Below are positions 15,132-23,532 of a DNA stretch of 41,849 nt, piece after piece. The stretch is from IMG/VR virus record IMGVR_UViG_3300022701_000081, positions 1 through 41,849 of that record. One strand, 5' to 3'. The notes beneath the pieces were generated by a model that searched no databases, was not told where the DNA came from, and was given only the letters and a program-made list of their open reading frames with translations. Positions within the stretch are counted from its first letter, which is position 1. Each line of letters opens with the position of its first letter. The DNA is from a virus. The position numbers and the translations under genes were made by a program.

Positions 15132-16924
15132 AGCTTCACTCCTAAATCTTCTAAAGCCTTTTTTGCCTCATTGAAATACCACTCGTAATCCAAGTCCTCA
15201 GGTATCTCAGAAGTCAAGTCCATCATCGGCTTGACACCATTTCCTTCACCAGTCTTAGGCACTTGATTACCGTTGCTCTTATAGTTGATTGTGCTACCCT
15301 CTGTTGAGTAGTACCATCGCACCATCTTCCCGAGGTATTCACCTTTCCATTCTCCGCCACCCTTGACCGTACGGGCAGATACAAAGTTATTCACGTTTTC
15401 ACATTGTGTTATCGTGGTCTTAATCGGTGTACCTTTCAGCAGATATTCACGCACTGCTTCATATACGATAGGCGTTGAGCGCCCTTTGCTCAGTGTTGTC
15501 TCCGCATAGATACCCTTCGCCTTAGCGTGGTCTTCATATATCGCAACGTAGTTATTCACATCCCTTGCGTAAAGCCCTTCGTACTCTCCATGCTCCATCT
15601 CGTACCCGCTCGCCATCTCCAAGTCAAAGATGATAGCTTCAGCCAACTGCACCTTGCTTCTCTCACAGTAATACTCAAGCCCGTCCGTGTTCGCAGATAC
15701 CACTGAGATACCTTCGTTCTCTAACTCTTCTATGAGCATCAGCAGGGTTAACTGCCCCGTTATCGTAGTAGCCAGTAAGAGGTCAGGTGAGTAGAGCTTT
15801 GAGTATTTACTTCCGAACTTTCCAAAGCTACCGTTAATCGTAATCTTAAGTGAGTCAGCTACAAGTTTATCACCTTCAGCTTTCGCCTTCAGTCTTGTCT
15901 CAACTATCTCCCTATACACATCAAGGAACTTCTCACCCAAGTGTTTAGGGGCAAGACCTTGCTTCAGGATGATGAACGGATAGTAGGAGGTAAAGTCAGC
16001 GTTACGCATTACGTACTTACTGTTACTTGTTCTTACTAATGACTTCTCAGTCGAATGCAGTCCGCCTATCCCCATCTGATATGTCGTCTCACCTATCGTT
16101 ATCTTTTTGTTCTTCAGCTCCAACGGCATCTTGACCGCACCGTTCTTAGCCAGTGTGAACTCCATTGACTCGATATCCTTTACCAACTGTTTAAGCTCAG
16201 GGCTTTCGAAATGGATGTAATCAGGCGCTTTGTATCTCGGCTTGTAGCCTTCGCTATAGTTGGGCTTGAACGCGGAGACACCTACCTTCTTAAGCTCCGA
16301 AGTGATGACCGCCTCGGCTATCTGTGCATCAGACTTTGAGCGCAGGTCTAACCCGTACTTCTCACTCATACTCTTACGCAGGTTTATTCTGTCCTCTATG
16401 GCTCTGTATAAATCTATCGTTACGTTGAGGTCGTTCATACAATACTCTTTAAGCGCGGGTATCTCTGTGCTTAATATTGGTGCGTGAGGGTCAAGATAAA
16501 ACTCCTGCAACTTAGGTGAGCCAATACGTGTACCGTAATTCTTAAGTGATATCATCACCGCGGGTGACGGCTCTGAGACATCGAAGTGGTCGAAGTTGTA
16601 AGGCTCGATATCCAACTTGCGATATACCATCCAAGCCTGCTTACGTTCCCTTATTATTGACGCGGACATCCTATATATCTCTTGACACGTTGCACCAGTG
16701 AGGGCATAGTTAATCAGTGGCATATCATAATTGATTGAATTGAAACCGAATGTTGTCAGATTGTCTAGCGCTTTGTAGAGTCTCTTGCGCTGTGCTTTTG
16801 ATAGTGTTTTGTTCTGTCCGAACATATCTATCTCTAATGTGTTACCGCTTTCCAATCCCTTGAGTGAGACAAGAAAATAGTTTGGTAGTACCTCGATATC
16901 GAGGACGGCTAACCGTTTACTCAT
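15128..16924 (-). CDS. Family B DNA polymerase with 3'-5' exonuclease
   Basis: This 598-residue replicative polymerase has a proofreading domain with LDIEVLPNYF (Exo I, Asp9 and Glu11), FGFNSINYDMPL (Exo II) and EYCMNDLNVTIDLY (Exo III, YxxxD). The polymerase domain has motif A DFTSYYP (about 310-316), motif B KITINGSFGKFG (about 360) and motif C SANTDGLEY (about 410-418). In motif C the first of the two usual Asp (D-T-D) is Asn412, the second is kept. Length is close to phi29-type enzymes, but I see no terminal-protein gene or clear TPR inserts, so priming is probably by the prim-pol protein. T7 relatives use an A-family enzyme, so this gene marks the foreign origin of the replication block. 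AAAGGAAA precedes ATG 16924. Confidence 0.88.
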   Translation of the reverse strand: MSKRLAVLDIEVLPNYFLVSLKGLESGNTLEIDMFGQNKTLSKAQRKRLYKALDNLTTFGFNSINYDMPLINYALTGATCQEIYRMSASIIRERKQAWMVYRKLDIEPYNFDHFDVSEPSPAVMISLKNYGTRIGSPKLQEFYLDPHAPILSTEIPALKEYCMNDLNVTIDLYRAIEDRINLRKSMSEKYGLDLRSKSDAQIAEAVITSELKKVGVSAFKPNYSEGYKPRYKAPDYIHFESPELKQLVKDIESMEFTLAKNGAVKMPLELKNKKITIGETTYQMGIGGLHSTEKSLVRTSNSKYVMRNADFTSYYPFIILKQGLAPKHLGEKFLDVYREIVETRLKAKAEGDKLVADSLKITINGSFGKFGSKYSKLYSPDLLLATTITGQLTLLMLIEELENEGISVVSANTDGLEYYCERSKVQLAEAIIFDLEMASGYEMEHGEYEGLYARDVNNYVAIYEDHAKAKGIYAETTLSKGRSTPIVYEAVREYLLKGTPIKTTITQCENVNNFVSARTVKGGGEWKGEYLGKMVRWYYSTEGSTINYKSNGNQVPKTGEGNGVKPMMDLTSEIPEDLDYEWYFNEAKKALEDLGVKL

Positions 16925-16981
16925 AATGTTTCCTTTACGCTATGCGATTTTATTTATTGTGTTGAGTTTGAATACTCATAA

Positions 16982-17033
16982 AGACGGCGGGAGAGAAAGC
17001 CGTCTGTATCAATATTCACGCCCCGAAGGGCGT
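16982..17033 (-). terminator. Two hairpins after the ssDNA-binding protein gene
   Basis: Directly after the stop of the ssDNA-binding gene the minus strand forms ACGCCC-UUCG-GGGCGU (17018-17033), then AGACGGC / GCCGUCU (16982-16988 with 16999-17005) followed by UUAU. The first has a very stable UUCG loop, the second a short U-run. They may lower readthrough into the polymerase gene or protect the 3' end of an abundant message. Confidence 0.55.
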
Positions 17034-17039
17034 AGGTTT

Positions 17040-17546
17040 TTATAGCTCGTCTTCCAAGTCGTCGAACTCATCAGCACCCGCTACCTTAGCACCGTCACCG
17101 AACTCTTCGCCGTCTTTAACGAACTGAATACCTAAAAGGTTTGCGTTGATACGCTTACCCCATTTGTTATTCTGACTCCATGGCTCAATGATTGCATTCA
17201 CATAGCAACCCGCATAAAGCACCTCGTCCTCTTTTACAAGTGGTGTCTTATCTCTGTTCAATACAGTAGGTCTCTTATCGTTACCCGCTTTGACCGCCCA
17301 CATACCTTCGTAACCATCGTACTCTTTCTCATCTCCATCTTGAATGAAGTATTTAGCCGCAGGCACTTTAGTGTTCTTGTTCTCTTTTTTACACTGCTCA
17401 ATAGCCGCAATGATTTTGTCGTATGTCTCTGTATCTGATTTAGGGAAAAGGATTGTCGCCTCGTACTTACCTTCTTGACCTTCAAATGAAGCTCTCTCGA
17501 AAATGTTTGGGAAACTCAATCTACCTTGTAATTTAATCTTTGCCAT
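17040..17546 (-). CDS. ssDNA-binding protein, DUF2815 family
   Basis: This 168-residue protein shows the family pattern along its length: LSFPNIFERASFEGQEGKYEA, then TILFPKSDTETYDKIIAAI, KYFIQDGDEKEYDGYEGMW, KRPTVLNRD, the YAGCYVNAIIEPW strand and ANLLGIQFVKDGEEFGDG. DUF2815 proteins (related to the phage Enc34 ssDNA-binding protein) have an OB fold that coats single-stranded DNA. The last residues (DEFDDLEDEL) form an acidic tail, the usual contact site for polymerase or helicase in phage SSBs. It sits between the nuclease and polymerase genes. AAAGGAT precedes the ATG. Confidence 0.9.
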   Translation of the reverse strand: MAKIKLQGRLSFPNIFERASFEGQEGKYEATILFPKSDTETYDKIIAAIEQCKKENKNTKVPAAKYFIQDGDEKEYDGYEGMWAVKAGNDKRPTVLNRDKTPLVKEDEVLYAGCYVNAIIEPWSQNNKWGKRINANLLGIQFVKDGEEFGDGAKVAGADEFDDLEDEL

Positions 17547-17651
17547 ATTTTATCCTTTTAGTTTTAGCATTATATTTTTATCTGTTTATGAAGCGGGTCT
17601 TGTTCAAGTGTTTCAACTGTATTTAAAAGTATAGCCTAAGTTTACTTAAGG

Positions 17652-18770
17652 CTAACTTAGGTCTTCGAAGTCTTCGGTAACGGGTGTGACCGCTTCCCTT
17701 TTGTCCGAGTTTGGAGCAAGTACGAGCTCACCTTGTGGTCTTGCCATCAGCTTTTGGATGAACTTATTATCTTTACCCAGTGCCTTGACCGCTTGAGTAG
17801 GTGTGATAAGTTTTCTTGTGTACGTTCCGTCCTGCTTGAGTTTACGTAGCAAGTAATTCTCTGCCCGCTCCGCGTCAGTCCAAGCCAAGTGTTTGGTCTT
17901 GCGTACCATCTTATAGCCATCCACCATGTTACCTGCCTGCGCGTTCTCTAACGCACGGTCTTCCACTGCATCGATGAACGATAGTATCAGCTTCTTGTTA
18001 TCAAGTATCGCTTTGATATGGTCTCTACCTATGTCATCAGCCTTGCCGTCTATGTCGGTCAGGTCTTCGAACTCACCCTGCACCGTACTGAATACATGGT
18101 CAGCGAGCGCTTTACAGTCCACCTTATGAGCGCACCATTTACACGCCTTCTCATTAGGGTTGAACGAAGTCTCACCACGCATGATTTTTGACGCCTGCGC
18201 TATGACAAAGCGTTGGAACTCCATCAGCTTATCGACCGATATCTCGTAGGTATCTGTATGGTTGGCTCTTGTCTGTACGATATGGAGTGTGACCGTATCG
18301 ATATCATAGATGTCTTCCAAGTCAATCCAAGCACCTAAGCCGTAAAGCATAAGCTGTGTATTGTTCTCAGCCATCACGATATTATGCCCCGTCTTAAGGT
18401 CGATGATGTGGAGGTGATTATCATTGAGTATCGTACAGTCACCCGTACCGAATGTATCAGGCGCAATGAACGTCAAATCAAATCTCTCTTCAACCATCAC
18501 CACCGACTCAGGTGTCATAAGTGAGCGACAGTAATCTACATACTGCATCGCTGTGTTCATCATATCGACGTCAACAGTGACGCCCTCTATCTGCTCACCC
18601 GTTTTAGGGAACGGCTCATCTCTAAGCATTAGCTCGCCTAACGCGTGGCAGGCTGTACCCCATTGAGCGGCAGGGTTTGTTTTATCTTCGTACGGAGCGC
18701 ACGCTTCTACTGAAGCCGTGCACGACAGCCATCTGTGTGATGACGAAGGGCTAAGGAGTGCGTGTTGCAT
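17652..18770 (-). CDS. DUF2800 family, RecB/Cas4-like PD-(D/E)xK nuclease
   Basis: I start at ATG 18770 (MQHALLSPSSSHRW), which begins two bases after the upstream stop with AAAGGGG before it; the longer frame adds nine unsupported residues. The protein has 372 residues. Visible parts are the SPSSSHRWLSCTASVE opening, AAQWGTACHALGE helix, GTGDCTIL (Asp about 111), IIDLKTG (Asp and Lys about 124-126), QLMLYGLGA, and the Cys cluster ACKWCAHKVDCKAL. The D...DxK...Q series is the RecB/Cas4 nuclease core and the Cys group may hold an iron-sulfur or zinc centre. It lies with DUF2815 and polymerase genes, a standard phage recombination-replication grouping. Confidence 0.85.
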   Translation of the reverse strand: MQHALLSPSSSHRWLSCTASVEACAPYEDKTNPAAQWGTACHALGELMLRDEPFPKTGEQIEGVTVDVDMMNTAMQYVDYCRSLMTPESVVMVEERFDLTFIAPDTFGTGDCTILNDNHLHIIDLKTGHNIVMAENNTQLMLYGLGAWIDLEDIYDIDTVTLHIVQTRANHTDTYEISVDKLMEFQRFVIAQASKIMRGETSFNPNEKACKWCAHKVDCKALADHVFSTVQGEFEDLTDIDGKADDIGRDHIKAILDNKKLILSFIDAVEDRALENAQAGNMVDGYKMVRKTKHLAWTDAERAENYLLRKLKQDGTYTRKLITPTQAVKALGKDNKFIQKLMARPQGELVLAPNSDKREAVTPVTEDFEDLS

Positions 18771-18771
18771 C

Positions 18772-19197
18772 TTACGCCCCTTTGATAGTTGCTTCAAGGT
18801 CGTTATAAAGCGCCTCGTAGTTGTTCTCAGTTACTACTGCAAGCTTCGCACCGTATCTTGAGATGACTTTCTTTACTGTGTCAACGTCCGTCTTAGCTAC
18901 CGCCTCTTTAGCTTTTGCCTTGAGCGTACCCAAATCAACTGTACCCACTGCCTCTTTTGGCTCAGGTTTTACCTCTTCCTTAACGGGCTCTTTAACGGGC
19001 TCTTCTCCCTTAGGCATATCAGGGGTAGGGGTCGCTTTAGTTTTTGGCTTGACGGGCTTAGCAGGGGTCTTAGTTTTGACTTCCGCTTTCTTATCATCTA
19101 CTACACTTGCTCCATCTGCTGTAAAACCAAGTAGAATACCTATTGCTTCTACTACCTCTTTCTCATTTTGTGTGTCAACTGTGAAATTCAATTTCAT
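18772..19197 (-). CDS. Hypothetical protein with Lys/Pro/Glu-rich linker (141 aa)
   Basis: There are three parts: an N-terminal domain (1-32) that begins MKLNFTVDTQNEKEVVEAI; a long low-complexity linker (33-82) of Lys, Pro, Glu, Thr; and a C-terminal helical domain with VKKVISRYGAKLAVVTENNYEALYNDLEA. The C-terminal pattern (helix - YGA - strand - helix ending in L-x-D-L/E) recurs in small phage proteins beside recombination nucleases and may be a docking domain. It is two bases from the DUF2800 gene, so likely a partner of it. Function unknown. Confidence 0.65.
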   Translation of the reverse strand: MKLNFTVDTQNEKEVVEAIGILLGFTADGASVVDDKKAEVKTKTPAKPVKPKTKATPTPDMPKGEEPVKEPVKEEVKPEPKEAVGTVDLGTLKAKAKEAVAKTDVDTVKKVISRYGAKLAVVTENNYEALYNDLEATIKGA

Positions 19198-19248
19198 TTT
19201 TTATCCTTTTAATTTTTAGTTTACTTTGTAAGTTTACCTAAGGCTAGC

Positions 19249-19737
19249 TTAAAGCCAACTTAACTTCTTTTTTATATACCGTTGTATTTTCAATTCAATC
19301 TTGAAAGCGGTCTTATCTTGTTTAACTGAGGTTGTATCACGAGAGATTTTATATCTGACGTTATTTAAAAAATCATACTCCCATTCGTTAATAACTCCCC
19401 ATCTACCGTAGGCTTCATCCAATAAATCTTCATCAATGAAGATAGGTTTATGTAATTTTACTTCAAACTTCTTGTACCAAGCCACAGCTTTTGTGACCAC
19501 ATCGAACTCGTAACGGTTGAAGTGTTTGATGCAGACGTTACCTACTACTGCCCGCTCTCCCGTCACTGTATTTACAATGTGATAGTTTTCTTTGATAGGC
19601 TTATGACCACATAAACATTTGTCTGTATAGTCATTCTCCTCACCGTCTATATCCCACTCTTTTAACATCTCACCCTCTATCTGAGAGTGGGATAGTTTTA
19701 AGAGCTTGTCCATAAGTTTTTGATAATTTCTACTCAT
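19249..19737 (-). CDS. Putative zinc-binding protein (162 aa)
   Basis: Residues about 40-75 read CLCGHKPIKENYHIVNT, VVGNVCIKHF. A CxCG turn, a strand with I-N, and a later CIKHF form a small treble-clef or ribbon-like zinc site of a type often seen in phage and plasmid proteins that share the phrase 'VGNVCIKHF'. The C-terminal half is helical and Lys-rich. The start overlaps the prim-pol stop (TAATG). The biochemical role is not known; a nucleic-acid contact is plausible. Confidence 0.65.
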   Translation of the reverse strand: MSRNYQKLMDKLLKLSHSQIEGEMLKEWDIDGEENDYTDKCLCGHKPIKENYHIVNTVTGERAVVGNVCIKHFNRYEFDVVTKAVAWYKKFEVKLHKPIFIDEDLLDEAYGRWGVINEWEYDFLNNVRYKISRDTTSVKQDKTAFKIELKIQRYIKKKLSWL

Positions 19738-22136
19738 TATAACTCCTCTATGTCGAGGTCATCGAACATATCCGTAATCTGTTGGCTCTCATCGAGCGTG
19801 TATGTCAGCATATTCAACGGGTAATACTTAATTGGTTTACCATCTACCTTCACGCTCTTGCTTGGAGCAGTGATAAAGTGAGAAGTGAGTTTGTCAGCGT
19901 ACTTAGCGTGGTCTATCGATGAGACTTCCCTTAGAAGGTCTAACGCACTGTCGTGGATATCCTTCTTACGCTTGATGTAATACTCACCCTGCCTTACAAT
20001 TACGTCACCCGTAGCTCCTGCGACACTCTTGAGATTTGACACCATCTTTTCAGATACCTCGTACACGAACTCATCCAAGTCTGAATTAATAGGTAATCTG
20101 TACCTATCTTGCAGTGACTTGAGATACTGTCTTGTGTATTGGTCACCCATTAAGCATTGTTTGAAGTGGTAACGCAAGTATGACGATACCACCTCAGTAT
20201 ATCTGTCAGGGTTTTTCTGAAAGACGGGGCTGTTGGTCACGTGATATTCTGACTCACTCTCCAATAGCTCCACTTGTAAGAAACGATTGAACAACTCATC
20301 TGAATTGTTACGCGTTGCTTCTTTGTGTGTTGATGTCAGTGCGGTGAAGTGCAGCTTTATCTTTTGTGTACCGCCACCCGCTCCGAACTCATCGACATAT
20401 AACTCTTTGTCAAGGTCTTTTATCTCCTGCTCTAAAGCGTCATTGGTCTCATCTATCAGAAGGAGTCCGCTGTTCTTGATACCGTCCACTACCTGCGACC
20501 CAATACCCTTATCACCACGTAATCCGTTAAGCAATCTCTTCATTGTGATTTTCTGAAAGCCTAGCATCGTGTATATCTCAGTCTTACCAGTGTTAGATGG
20601 TGCGACTGTCATCAGTCTGTTCAGCTTTGTCTCACCGTGACGTATAGTAAGCGCGATTATCTCTACGATATCCTGCGCCTTACCGTTCCAAATCTTATTG
20701 AGGAAATCATCTAGTATCTCTTCATCATCGATGAAGGACGTCACATTATGAAAGGGGTCTTTACGTGCCACAAGATAGGGTAGTTCTTCAACCCCGACAC
20801 CCTCACTTTCGATAGAGAAGCTTACCTCTTTACCAAGCATATAGTCTGTCGTTGTTTTAAACCCGCTTATCGCTACGGCTCTGTTGAAGTAAGCCCCCGA
20901 CTTCATAGGATGAATACCCATTGAAGCGCAGTGCGATGTCACCGCCTTCTCTGTCAAGTTCTCTACCACCTTCTTACCTATCCGTACAGTGTATGCTTTA
21001 CCGTAGAGATAGATAGCCATATCTTCAGCTTCACCGCTCTCTTCCAGTTCTTCCACTGTCATCTCGTGCTGTAGCTCTTTGAGGATGGTACGTGCCTGCT
21101 TTACTTTCAAGCTCGGCTCATCCTTCTTCACCTCTTTCATACGCAGGTTAATCCTTTCGGATAGTTCCTCTCGTACTACTGAGTCCATCTTACCACGTGT
21201 GTTGAGGTATCGAAGTTTTGATATATCATCGATGATGTTATCAAAGTCTTTCTTCTCCGCCTTATCAATACGCTTGTTAAGTGAGTTAAGTTGTGCTTCG
21301 TGTGCCAATGAGCGCAGTCTTCTGTATGTTGTCTGCGTTGGTTTGAAGTGACCATTGTTCCACTTGGCTTCCGTTCGGTTAGGCTCATCCTTTTCAGGTG
21401 AACGCGCGCCAAACTCTAAAAACTTTTGTAGTCCTATATCACTTGCTTCATATCTGTCATAGAGACACATACCAACGGCAAGCCAGTCATCATAGTGTAC
21501 GTTGTCAGGCAGGATAGCAAGTAGCTCGTCCACCTCTTCATCACTCATATCATCAGCCTTGATAGCAAGCTCTAACGCATTGTCCTCTTCGTAATGAGTA
21601 TCATCCTTTGACGCACGTTCGCGCATTTTAAGGACGTTAACCATCTTCTCATCAAATGGATTGACGTTTAACTCTTCGAATAATTCATCAGCCCATTCGT
21701 AAGACGCCAGCTCACCCTGCTTATTTACCACTGTCGTACCCACTAAAGGGATGACAGACTGATAACCGCTGTATATATCAAGGGCAGGGTAGATATCACC
21801 TAGGTTACCTATTACCATTGTCTCGTAGGGGTTTTTAAAAGCGTAATGCTCACCCCCGCTCGGAGTAGTTGCAAAGGGTTTAGGCTCATAAGGTAAATTC
21901 AAATCAGCCTTCAGTCTCTCGAAAGATTTACCACCATCCTCATACTTATCGTTATCCACAATAATTATATTGGGAGGGATGATACCTACATACCCCGTAG
22001 CTGTTGAGTCATAAGGCTCATTCTTACGGTCGATGTATGCACCCGTTCGATACGCGTGCTTTTTATACTTAGCTGACTTGTGCATCACAAAACCTAAGGC
22101 TCGGTATTGCTCGTAAGCGTCTTGAAGTATAGTCAT
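19737..22136 (-). CDS. Primase-polymerase / SF3 helicase fusion protein
   Basis: This 799-residue protein has an N-terminal prim-pol domain (about 1-155) with IIIVDNDKYEDGG (catalytic acidic pair), TTPSGGEHYAF (SxGxH-type motif) and ALDIYSGYQSVIPLVGT. A primase C-terminal domain follows (about 195-270, DDWLAVGMCLYDRYEAS ... EAKWNNG). A D5/SF3-like helicase follows, with Walker A APSNTGKT (about 512), Walker B LLLIDETND (about 556) and sensor-like LTSTHKEATRNN. Such proteins both prime and unwind DNA and act at the origin. AAAGGAG precedes ATG. Directly upstream lies a 507-base noncoding stretch with iteron-like repeats, fitting an origin next to its initiator. Confidence 0.9.
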   Translation of the reverse strand: MTILQDAYEQYRALGFVMHKSAKYKKHAYRTGAYIDRKNEPYDSTATGYVGIIPPNIIIVDNDKYEDGGKSFERLKADLNLPYEPKPFATTPSGGEHYAFKNPYETMVIGNLGDIYPALDIYSGYQSVIPLVGTTVVNKQGELASYEWADELFEELNVNPFDEKMVNVLKMRERASKDDTHYEEDNALELAIKADDMSDEEVDELLAILPDNVHYDDWLAVGMCLYDRYEASDIGLQKFLEFGARSPEKDEPNRTEAKWNNGHFKPTQTTYRRLRSLAHEAQLNSLNKRIDKAEKKDFDNIIDDISKLRYLNTRGKMDSVVREELSERINLRMKEVKKDEPSLKVKQARTILKELQHEMTVEELEESGEAEDMAIYLYGKAYTVRIGKKVVENLTEKAVTSHCASMGIHPMKSGAYFNRAVAISGFKTTTDYMLGKEVSFSIESEGVGVEELPYLVARKDPFHNVTSFIDDEEILDDFLNKIWNGKAQDIVEIIALTIRHGETKLNRLMTVAPSNTGKTEIYTMLGFQKITMKRLLNGLRGDKGIGSQVVDGIKNSGLLLIDETNDALEQEIKDLDKELYVDEFGAGGGTQKIKLHFTALTSTHKEATRNNSDELFNRFLQVELLESESEYHVTNSPVFQKNPDRYTEVVSSYLRYHFKQCLMGDQYTRQYLKSLQDRYRLPINSDLDEFVYEVSEKMVSNLKSVAGATGDVIVRQGEYYIKRKKDIHDSALDLLREVSSIDHAKYADKLTSHFITAPSKSVKVDGKPIKYYPLNMLTYTLDESQQITDMFDDLDIEEL

Positions 22137-22165
22137 CTGTTCTCCTTTCTTGAAGCATTAAAATA

Positions 22166-22273
22166 GCTACGCTCGGAGCAGGGAGGGCTTCACTTTCCTC
22201 TGCTCCTTGTGAGCGATAGCTTTAAGGGAGACTCTTACGAGTCTGTCCTGAGGAAAGTGAAGCCCCCCTTAAA
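22166..22273. other. Interleaved inverted-repeat structure (pseudoknot-like topology)
   Basis: Arm B1 (22185-22200) pairs perfectly with B2 (22250-22265), 16 bp. Arm A1 (22166-22181) pairs with A2 (22200-22220) over 7+5+4 bp with small bulges. The order is A1-B1-A2-B2, so the stems interleave. A small hairpin AGACTC-TTAC-GAGTCT (22229-22244) and a further 8-bp match (22221-22228 with 22266-22273) lie within. It is noncoding and directly upstream of the prim-pol gene. Confidence 0.75.
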
Positions 22274-22324
22274 ACTATCATTGTCATTATTGCACATCAA
22301 ACCTTAAGTTACCCTTTAAAAGCA

Positions 22325-22610
22325 AGGTAGTAAGTCAAAACACCTTACTACCCCTACTTACTACCGCTCTAAAGCCCGTGTCACTGGGGCTTTGAGCAGA
22401 TTTTCAGTATCAGGTAGTAAAAATGACGTGTTAGTAGGTATTTTAAAACTTTTTTTTCTATTTTTTCCAAAATAATATATTCCCATGGGGGTATAAATAA
22501 GTTACTACCTTACTACCTTTGGCGGAAAGCCCGATACAGTGGGGCTTTGCTTCAGTAGTAGCAGGGTAGTAGAAAGTAGTAGAATTTAATACCCTTTACT
22601 ACTTCCCTTA
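22325..22610. other. Candidate replication origin: TACTAC/GTAGTA iterons, twin hairpins, AT-rich stretch
   Basis: At least eight TTACTACC or GGTAGTA motifs occur, in inverted pairs around two similar 23-base hairpins, AAAGCCC-N9-GGGCTTT (22371-22393 and 22526-22548). TTACTACC is repeated back to back at 22502-22517. Between the hairpins lies an AT-rich run (about 22436-22500). This is what a prim-pol initiator origin could look like. No gene was found in 22137-22643. Confidence 0.5.
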
Positions 22611-22643
22611 CACTTTCGTGCAATTCTACGACATCATGTAATC

Positions 22644-23036
22644 TCACGACATGAATTTATCTTTGGTTGGTATGATACTCACTAACGTGTAATCTCGCAA
22701 CACGTAAGTCCATCCCCCTTTTACATAGAAAGTTATATCCTTTTGCATTATCTCATGTTGTTCTTCCACGCTCAAGATTTGATTTCTAAACTCTAAACCA
22801 TCAAGCCCGTTGCGTGTAAGATATTTAACTACACTGTCCTTCTCACCTAAATGAGACTCAGGTACTTTCTCACCCAATACCCTTTCAATATATCGGACGA
22901 TAGCGTGGTCACTAATCCACACTACTTGTACGCCCTCATATTCTTTCAGGTATTCTTTCTTGATACACTGTATCTCCGCGTTGATATCCTTGCGTGCTCT
23001 CAGCATCGCTCTTAATCGTTCTCTACTTTTTCCCAT
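22644..23036 (-). CDS. Hypothetical phage protein with SDHAxxRYxERV motif (130 aa)
   Basis: A basic N-terminal helix (residues 1-35) is followed by VVWISDHAIVRYIERVLGEKVPES, a signature of a small-protein group in phages and some bacteria. A later beta part reads FYVKGGWTYVLRDYTLVSII. The H-A-x-x-R-Y-x-E-R core with following strands recalls RelE/BrnT-like or DUF4258-like folds, some of which are RNases, but this is only pattern likeness. It is the last gene before the origin-like stretch and overlaps the coiled-coil gene upstream by 14 bases. Confidence 0.6.
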   Translation of the reverse strand: MGKSRERLRAMLRARKDINAEIQCIKKEYLKEYEGVQVVWISDHAIVRYIERVLGEKVPESHLGEKDSVVKYLTRNGLDGLEFRNQILSVEEQHEIMQKDITFYVKGGWTYVLRDYTLVSIIPTKDKFMS

Positions 23037-23271
23037 CTTCTACTCTTTCCAATTCTGCTAACTCTTCCTCAAGCGTATTGATATCAAGGTCGCGGTCGAT
23101 AATATCACTCTCCAGCTGTTCGACTTTATACTTTAACTGCTCCATCTTCTCTATCTGCTCATCCATATCAAGCTTGAACAGTGCCACACCGTTCTTACTC
23201 TTTTGATACTCGCTCTCATGCCCTCTTAAGGCTCTGATAACTTCTGTCTTAATTTCTTCTAGTGTTCTCAT
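23023..23271 (-). CDS. Coiled-coil protein (82 aa)
   Basis: It has a polar N-terminal helix and then about 45 residues of heptad pattern (DEQIEKMEQLKYKVEQLESD ... NTLEEELAELERV), strongly predicted as a coiled coil. It overlaps the upstream stop as TAATG and the downstream gene by 14 bases. It could be a scaffold or regulator; no family recognised. Confidence 0.6.
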   Translation of the reverse strand: MRTLEEIKTEVIRALRGHESEYQKSKNGVALFKLDMDEQIEKMEQLKYKVEQLESDIIDRDLDINTLEEELAELERVEDGKK

Positions 23272-23531
23272 TATTTCTTTCCTTTATTTTTCATAATGTG
23301 TTTAGCCATAACCCCTGCCATAATATGCTCGAAGTCTTCACCACTCTCTTTAGCTACCTGCTCCATTAGGTCTCCAATAAACATCTCTATCTCTTGAAGT
23401 GATACATAGTTGATTGTGGTGTTAACTCTCAGGTCACCTTTTACTCCATCTGTAGGGATGAAGGTAGCGTGTATAAAACGCTCACCCATATTATCCCGCT
23501 CCTCTATCAGTTGCTTTAATGTCTTGCTCAT
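23271..23531 (-). CDS. Hypothetical protein (86 aa)
   Basis: A helix (TLKQLIEERDNMGERF) is followed by a beta segment (IHATFIPTDGVKGDLRVNTTINYV), then a helix (LQEIEMFIGDLMEQVAKE) and a basic tail ending NKGKK. It is the middle gene of a tightly packed set of four small genes. Function unknown. Confidence 0.6.
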   Translation of the reverse strand: MSKTLKQLIEERDNMGERFIHATFIPTDGVKGDLRVNTTINYVSLQEIEMFIGDLMEQVAKESGEDFEHIMAGVMAKHIMKNKGKK

Positions 23532-23532
23532 C

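Noticed and set aside
22166-22273. tRNA-like gene in the structured region
   Set aside because: The stems do not fit a cloverleaf: no 7-bp acceptor with T-arm and anticodon loop spacing, and no CCA end.
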